A stretch of 64,000 nt of DNA, from NCBI RefSeq assembly GCF_036669915.1, contig NC_089319.1:22104065-22168064 (forward strand). The letters are read 5' to 3'. How positions within the stretch are numbered: the first letter of the stretch is position 1; the number at the start of each line of letters is the position of its first letter. Made by a program: the position numbers and the translations under genes. Of the stretch, positions 58,395 through 64,000 are shown in pieces. This stretch comes from Pocillopora verrucosa (Eukaryota > Cnidaria > Anthozoa > Scleractinia > Pocilloporidae). The notes under the pieces are model-generated. The model saw only the letters and a list, made by a program, of their open reading frames with translations. It ran no database searches and was not told the origin of the DNA.

Positions 58395-59330
58395 CTAATA
58401 AGTTAATAATCTTATATCAGGAGAATTTGTGGCTTTGCCTGTTAAGCGAGAATCAAGTAGCTTGCTTTTGCAGCATGGCATAAACGAGACGAGGTTCTTC
58501 CTGAACTGCTGACTATGTAGGGTGTACACAAGCGGATTGAGACAAGAATTCAGAAGTGCACTTGCTTGGGACACATAGTATACTGTGGTATAACCGCCAC
58601 GAATCAAGGGGCTAAGCAGGCAAAGCACTGCAGGAGGCGTCCAGCACATGATAAAGATGGCCGACACTGAAATAAGCATCTTAGTTACCTTTCGTGACTC
58701 TGTGGTGGCTTTCTGAGAGGAGCATGGAACGAGGGTGCGGTTGCGTAGACACCAAATAATTCGTGCGTAAAGATATCCCAAGATACACATCGGGAGGAGG
58801 GAGTTGCTGGTTGACCAAGTAATTTTGTATGCACGAGCTGTTGTGTTGTCTGGAAAGTGTTGCTTGCACTGCTGATTTTGTGAATCGTAGCTTGTTACAA
58901 CAATGAAGGGCATTAGCAACAGAATTGCAGAAACCCATGCAACTGGCACCCACCACGATGATCGACCACTTCGCTTCTTTTTCAACGGGTGTAAGGTGGC
59001 ACTATACCGTTCCGTTGCTATGACAACCAACAGAAAGCTCGAAGTGGTAGCCGCTATCCAACCCAGGGACCCACTGGAAAAAAACTTGCACAGTACATTT
59101 CCAATAACTCCGCCCGGTAGTTCAATGAAGTGGCTCAGGATGCATGGATGAATGAATAATACCGCGACCAGTAAATCAGCAACCGCCAGATGGAAAAGAA
59201 GCCAGTTGATCGAGGTTTTCATTACTTTCCTTTTCAAAATTACCAAGCAAAAAGAGTTCCCTGCTATGTTAAAAATTATCATGATGGACAGGAAACCTGC
59301 GTAAACTAGAGAAGCGATCCCTGTTATCAT
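58395..59330 (-). CDS. Class A (rhodopsin-like) GPCR, paralogue 1
   Basis: An intronless 311-residue receptor with seven hydrophobic segments. Landmarks: AGNS in TM1, HLAVADLL in TM2, the conserved Cys at the start of TM3 (VLCKF) paired with a Cys in loop 2 (NQQCKQ), ERY at the end of TM3, CWTPP in TM6 and NPLVY in TM7. A basic/cysteine-rich tail (MPCCKSK) could be palmitoylated. The N terminus is very short, so the ligand is probably a small molecule or short peptide, but ligand and coupling cannot be named. It is a tandem paralogue of the gene at 62872-63768. An acceptor-like CAG lies 39 bp upstream of the ATG, hinting at a spliced 5' leader. Cnidarians have large families of such intronless receptors. 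Confidence 0.93.
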   Translation of the reverse strand: MITGIASLVYAGFLSIMIIFNIAGNSFCLVILKRKVMKTSINWLLFHLAVADLLVAVLFIHPCILSHFIELPGGVIGNVLCKFFSSGSLGWIAATTSSFLLVVIATERYSATLHPLKKKRSGRSSWWVPVAWVSAILLLMPFIVVTSYDSQNQQCKQHFPDNTTARAYKITWSTSNSLLPMCILGYLYARIIWCLRNRTLVPCSSQKATTESRKVTKMLISVSAIFIMCWTPPAVLCLLSPLIRGGYTTVYYVSQASALLNSCLNPLVYTLHSQQFRKNLVSFMPCCKSKLLDSRLTGKATNSPDIRLLTY

Positions 59331-62300
59331 TATGAAAGCGAAACTCTTCTTTGGAGAGCCGATGCGTATCTGTTAATTTAAATTGAAGAACAAAACTATT
59401 ATTAATTTTTGCTAAAGCAGACGATCCTGTGATGATAAATGTATTTGCCCGTTTCATTCACGTCCTGTCAAAAATGACATTTCAGGTAATTTCTGACGGA
59501 AATACCAGATTATTAGAGTAGTTGTGCAAAAAAAAAGCAGAACACAAAAATAACAAAGAAAAGGAAATGACAAAGAGGTTTACAGAAGCTATTGAATCGT
59601 CTGTAAAAAATAAGCTTGCTGTAAATATGACATTTTTTAAAAATTATTCGTTTTTTGTCGAATCCATTTCAGGATAAGAATGTCAACAAAGCGAAATTGA
59701 ACAGTGCTAAATTTTTCAGCAAACGTTCATCTTGATGTATCTATCTACTTAGGATCAACTTACGTGTCTGTGGTAAGGACAGAAATGGCTTATTCAACAT
59801 CAAAGGTTTCTGTCCATGATATCTTATCCATAATATTAGATTAAGAAAAGCCCTAATGTTTCCATATCGTTACATGATGGTTTCTGTTGTCCAAGTTTTA
59901 ACGCCCATATTTTAGAAACAGTCAAACTTTGAGTCTGCAATTAAGGGAGCCCTTGGTAAGCTTAATTACACTGAGCAATTTTTAGCTTCTTTTGTTTAAC
60001 CGATGAGATTTGATCAAGCACGATGGCGAAAAAAGGGAAAGAATGAGTTTGACATTGGGAGAGAGATAACTGGGAAAACACCTCCGGAAAATAAAAAGCA
60101 CCCTTTAAAATTATAACGAAATCGTTTTTCCCAATTGTTGATAAATGTGTTTGATCTTGGAAGCGAAAATCGGACTAGTTTCCGAACCATTTACACAAGT
60201 TTACCAAATCCATCGTAAATTGTAAAACGCTCTGTTTTGAAGAAAGAGAAGTCAGAGCAAAAAAGGAACAAGCTTGCGGCTTTAAATGAAAATTTCCACA
60301 AAATATTAATCTTTCGTCCTGAGATCATACTTTTTAAAAAAAAAAGACAGCTTCGTTGGGGAGAACGGTTGTAAATAAAGGGAAAAAAACAGAATGTGAA
60401 CTATGATATCTGCTCTCTAACATTGCGTCTCTTTTACCTTAATTTGAAGTTTGTTTGGGTAAAAAAATTGCCATGACAAACATAGATCGCTAAAACAGTG
60501 CCCAGATGAAAGGGGTTTTTTTTTTTTAATCTCCCTTTACAATTGAGATGAACACATTAAGCCGGATCTTGTAAATTACACAGCCAACCTTCGAATTTCT
60601 CAGTACCGAGGGTGGGATTTTGAGAGTTCCCAATTGCAATTTTTCTGATTTCGTTAAATTTGAAATTTATTCGAAAAATAAAAAAAAGATTTTTTGGCTT
60701 CAGTTTGAATAATCAGTGAGTGAAGTCGTTCGTTGGATATGAGTTACTAAATGTTTCTGCTTCGATCGGATATAGCTAATATGTGACAACGAAAAATACT
60801 AACTGCCGCAGGCAAAGATATGCTGGTTATGTTTCAGATAAAGTACAGTGGTCATACCGTCAATAGCTTTGAACTTACCTTCAGGCTTTGACAATTCTAA
60901 GGAACAAAGAAGCGCTCTATTTTAGTTTTTGCTGATTGATGCAAAGTTTGCTTTCCGCCGTAATTTTATAACTCTGCCGCCAAAGTTATTTTGGCTGATA
61001 TCGGTTTGATGTCTTCTTCCATACACAGAGATAAGTGATGATGCAAAATAGTTTTCGTGATGGATCAATCACTTCTCTAAATAAAACATGAACAATTGAT
61101 AAGTAATAGCAAGGGAGAGTTAATACTTTGAGCGTGTTCTTGAGTGGGATTGACATTAAGGCCGTCTGAATTACAGCTAAGAAAATCATGTCGCAGTTGA
61201 GTAAACGCAACAGTAATTATTTCAATAATTGTACACGTGGGTTTGATCTAAGTTTGTAGAGTCTCTGTAATGAAGAAAATCATTCGTAGAAAATATCAGC
61301 AACAAACATTAAGTTGAAACATTGTTTATACTGGACTAACTCGATTAATATTCTAGTCACGGAAACCCAAGAGCTTTGTAGTAGCTCTCTGTTGTCCACC
61401 GAAAATTAGTCAGACATACTCAATCAACTAAAGTAAAACTGACTTGGGAAAGTGAAGAAAGGGAGCAGAATTTCTCTTAGTTACTACCCTTGAATAAAAG
61501 AAACCTAGTGATAGTTGTTTCAAAAGAGATGAAAAACACAGAAAGAAGAGAAATGGTCAAGGATATCGAAGACTTACACGAATTGCATTCGGTAATCTAA
61601 AGCAGAAATAATTTTTTCAAGTCGGTCAAAGGATACCCTCCCCCTCCCTTCCTGCTCTTAATATTTTTGGCCCCCTTTCGCTCTGTATATTCATGTGACT
61701 ACCGTTCAGTGGAGGTATCTCCGCAGGCTAACAGATTCTCTTCGATCAAATGTTCTTTCTGAAAATGGGTGAGGTCATTTTCCAAAATATTCTTCGATCA
61801 AAAGAGGTAGTTTACAAAGATCGACAGGAACGCCACAAGTACAAGCACAAACATATTTCTAACCACTTGGAAAATTACCATATTGTGTACAAAGTTAAAT
61901 GCAATTACATAGTACATGATAATAAAAAAAAAGATAAACAGAGGTCTAATTTTTAAAGGAGAAATTTTGAATCTTATCATCGCTAATATAAATTCAATAC
62001 ACTGCAACATCATCTCTTCAACAATGTGAGACTAGATGCTGCATGGGTTAAGAAGACTAGCCTGTCTGTTTTAGTACATCAATGGAGACACAGACATCAT
62101 TTTTTAGAGACAATATACTTTGACGTAATTGTCATAGTACGGCCACTGCCGTGGGACGTATTTAACTACGATATATATGTAGCTTCATTGTCAACATGCC
62201 ATTTTTAACATCTGCTACTTTTTGCCCCCAACAAAAGCGAAATTTGAGGGATTAATCGAATGCAGAAAGAAATCACAAGTCAACTATCACGCATAGAAAT

Positions 62301-62871
62301 CAAAACATATCTATTGGTCGTTCAAAACAAGATAGGCACGTGTTTTTGTTTTGTTTTGTTTTACAATCACTCAACATGAGACCATTTATTTCACTCACAA
62401 CCAATCACGGAATGAAGAGCGCATAAAGTAGCCAATCAGATTGCAGCACTTGTGATGGACCCCTTAAGGATTTTTATCAATAGCTGATCGCTAATGAATA
62501 AGAGGGGGGGGGAAGTTTCTAATGAAACTGTGGTGCTGCCTCGGTGGGAGAGTATAGCAAGGTAAGTTGGTATTGTCGACTGAATTGATAAAGTTAATTG
62601 GCCACCGTTAGGAGAAACCAATTTAGGTTATCAACTCATTTGATAATACCGAATTTCCTTGATAGCTAGTGAGCCAGCCAGGGCGCAGTATTTGCCTTAG
62701 AATACTAGTAGAATTTTAAACAAAAGTACGTAGTGAATTTAAACAATACGGAATCTCAGTTCGGCCGAAAAGTTGTGTTACCACTGGAAATGAAGTGAAC
62801 TGCGCCATATCAAGACCTTTTAACTACATAATTCATTTTTAATTAGTCCCAAGATTTCATGTCCTCGGTGA
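59331..62871. other. Spacer between the paired GPCR genes
   Basis: AT-rich. I see no coding exon, GPCR remnant or tRNA. Short open frames (60986-61210, 61750-61956, 62026-62208) are unsupported. It includes a GTTTT array near 62345-62362 and CCAATCA motifs near 62400-62436 that could belong to promoter elements of the upstream gene or to a repeat. Confidence 0.45.
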
Positions 62872-63768
62872 TCAGTGCGAAAGTGAAATTTTCTTTCTGT
62901 TATAGCAGGGCATCAGTGAGGCGAGATTCTTCCTAAACTGTTGACTGTGCAGGGTATATACAAGAGGGTTGATGCAGGAGTTAAGAAGAGCGCATACATT
63001 AGACACAAAGTAAACTGTTGTATACGCATCAGGAACAAATTTAACCAAGAGACAAAGTGCTGCAGGAGGCGTCCAGCACAAGGTGAAGATAAGGGACACT
63101 GAGAGTAGCATTTTGGTTACCCTTTTTCGGGACTGTTGTATGGCCCCGATGGATGAATCCAGCAGAAGTTCACGATGACGCAGGCGCAAAGCGATCCGTA
63201 TGTATAGGTATCCCATCATGCAAATTGGCAGCACGCAATTTACGGTTGACCAGAAGATCTTGTTCGCTCGAGCTAGGGCGTAACTGGGATACCTCTGCAC
63301 ACACCCTTGACGTTCTTCATCGTAGGCTGACACAATGATGCTGGGTAGCAACAACAGAGCAGCAAGAACCCACACTACTGGCACTATCCTTGTTAACCGT
63401 CGACTCCGAAGCGTGTTGAGTGGATGTAAGGTAGCTCTGTAACGGTCGAACGCTATCACCACAAGCAGGAAGCTCGAGGCTGCTGCCGCCACCCAACCTA
63501 AGTTACCGCTGAAAACAAACTTGCAAAGCAGGTCCCCTAAGAAGCCGTTCGGCAGCTGAACGAAGTGACTGACAACACAGGGAGGAATGAAGAAGACAGC
63601 GACCAGCAAATCAGCTATGGCCAAATGGAAGAGAAGCCAGTTGATGATGGTTTTCGTTGCTTTATTCTTCAATACCAGAAGGCAGACCAGAGAATTACCT
63701 GCTACGTTCAATAGTATCATGGCCACCAGAAAGTGAACATAAACTAGAGATGGAGTCGACAATCCCAT
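62872..63768 (-). CDS. Class A (rhodopsin-like) GPCR, paralogue 2
   Basis: An intronless 298-residue receptor. Landmarks: AGNSLVC in TM1, HLAIADLL in TM2, LLCKF before TM3 with a partner Cys in loop 2 (QGCVQR), DRY after TM3 (IAFDRYRATLHPL), CWTPP in TM6 and NPLVY in TM7. The C-terminal LMPCYNRKK lacks the double Cys of paralogue 1. Over the TM2-TM3 stretch I count about 55 identities in 76 residues with the gene at 58395-59330, and both end TM7 with the shared LHSQQFRKNL, so they arose by local duplication. This copy has the canonical DRY where paralogue 1 has ERY. An acceptor-like TTTAG ends 9 bp upstream of the ATG. Confidence 0.93.
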   Translation of the reverse strand: MGLSTPSLVYVHFLVAMILLNVAGNSLVCLLVLKNKATKTIINWLLFHLAIADLLVAVFFIPPCVVSHFVQLPNGFLGDLLCKFVFSGNLGWVAAAASSFLLVVIAFDRYRATLHPLNTLRSRRLTRIVPVVWVLAALLLLPSIIVSAYDEERQGCVQRYPSYALARANKIFWSTVNCVLPICMMGYLYIRIALRLRHRELLLDSSIGAIQQSRKRVTKMLLSVSLIFTLCWTPPAALCLLVKFVPDAYTTVYFVSNVCALLNSCINPLVYTLHSQQFRKNLASLMPCYNRKKISLSH

Positions 63769-64000
63769 TCTTTGGGTCTAAATTGAAATTAAATGAGATT
63801 GATTTAATTATACAGAAGAAACAAGAGGAAGATTTAACGCGTAGGGAAATTTTATCAATTAACAGAAAAAAAAACATCTGAAATGAACACAATTTCAATA
63901 ATACACCAGTACGTAAAACGTTTTTTCGTATACTAAGCTCATATGAAAGCCTTTCAATTTTTTTTAACTTATTGCGACAAATAATGAATATATCTATTGC
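63769..64000. other. Upstream flank of GPCR paralogue 2
   Basis: AT-rich sequence up to the window edge, with the possible acceptor of a 5' untranslated exon at 63778-63780. Any such leader exon may lie outside the window. Confidence 0.4.

Noticed and set aside
1..64000. CRISPR array, prokaryotic defence locus, virus or autonomous transposon
   Set aside because: No regular direct-repeat array, no reverse transcriptase, transposase or viral gene frame was seen; all repeats are short and non-coding.

Overview
This is a eukaryotic, intron-rich, AT-rich nuclear genome segment from an animal. Gene content points to an anthozoan cnidarian, probably a stony coral or close relative. The clues are a short secreted fibrinogen-like protein of the type found in coral skeletal matrix sets, two tandem intronless class A GPCRs, metazoan-only proteins (RADIL, a TCF20/RAI1-type factor, VWA3), and many copies of short dispersed repeats ending in TTAACCCTTTAA. 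Species assignment is inference. There are no bacterial features, CRISPR arrays or rRNA genes.

Layout. 1-1630: sequence upstream of DMC1, with E2F-like sites. 1631-5792 (+): DMC1, the meiotic recombinase, 19 exons, three of them 8-14 nt. 6047-8674 (-): DCXR, L-xylulose reductase, 8 exons, tail-to-tail with DMC1. 9677-27971 (-): a 40-exon VWA3A/VWA3B-family gene with three tandem VWA modules. 28720-40711 (+): RADIL, a Rap effector, 15 exons, head-to-head with the VWA3 gene over about 750 bp. 42989-44160 (-): a secreted fibrinogen-like protein, 4 exons. 46637-55841 (-): a TCF20/RAI1-like chromatin protein with a 3.9 kb exon, an AT-hook and a C-terminal extended PHD finger. 58395-59330 and 62872-63768 (-): paired rhodopsin-family GPCRs.

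Exon boundaries were read by eye from GT/AG (one GC/AG) sites, reading-frame phase and family conservation; in every multi-exon gene the exon lengths sum to a whole number of codons. The genes do not form a pathway. Their links are local: a shared VWA3/RADIL promoter region with an RFX X-box-like site, possibly overlapping DMC1 and DCXR 3' ends, and a tandem GPCR duplication. Introns and intergenic DNA carry small dispersed elements (TTAACCC-ended repeats, CCAAT-palindrome repeats, tRNA-derived SINE pieces, a 140 bp fold-back and a terminal-inverted-repeat MITE). No unknown multi-gene system was found. The most unusual items are the extra afadin-type RA domain on RADIL, a predicted last exon adding a tail after the TCF20-like ePHD, an alternative first exon in the VWA3 gene, and the repeat families.
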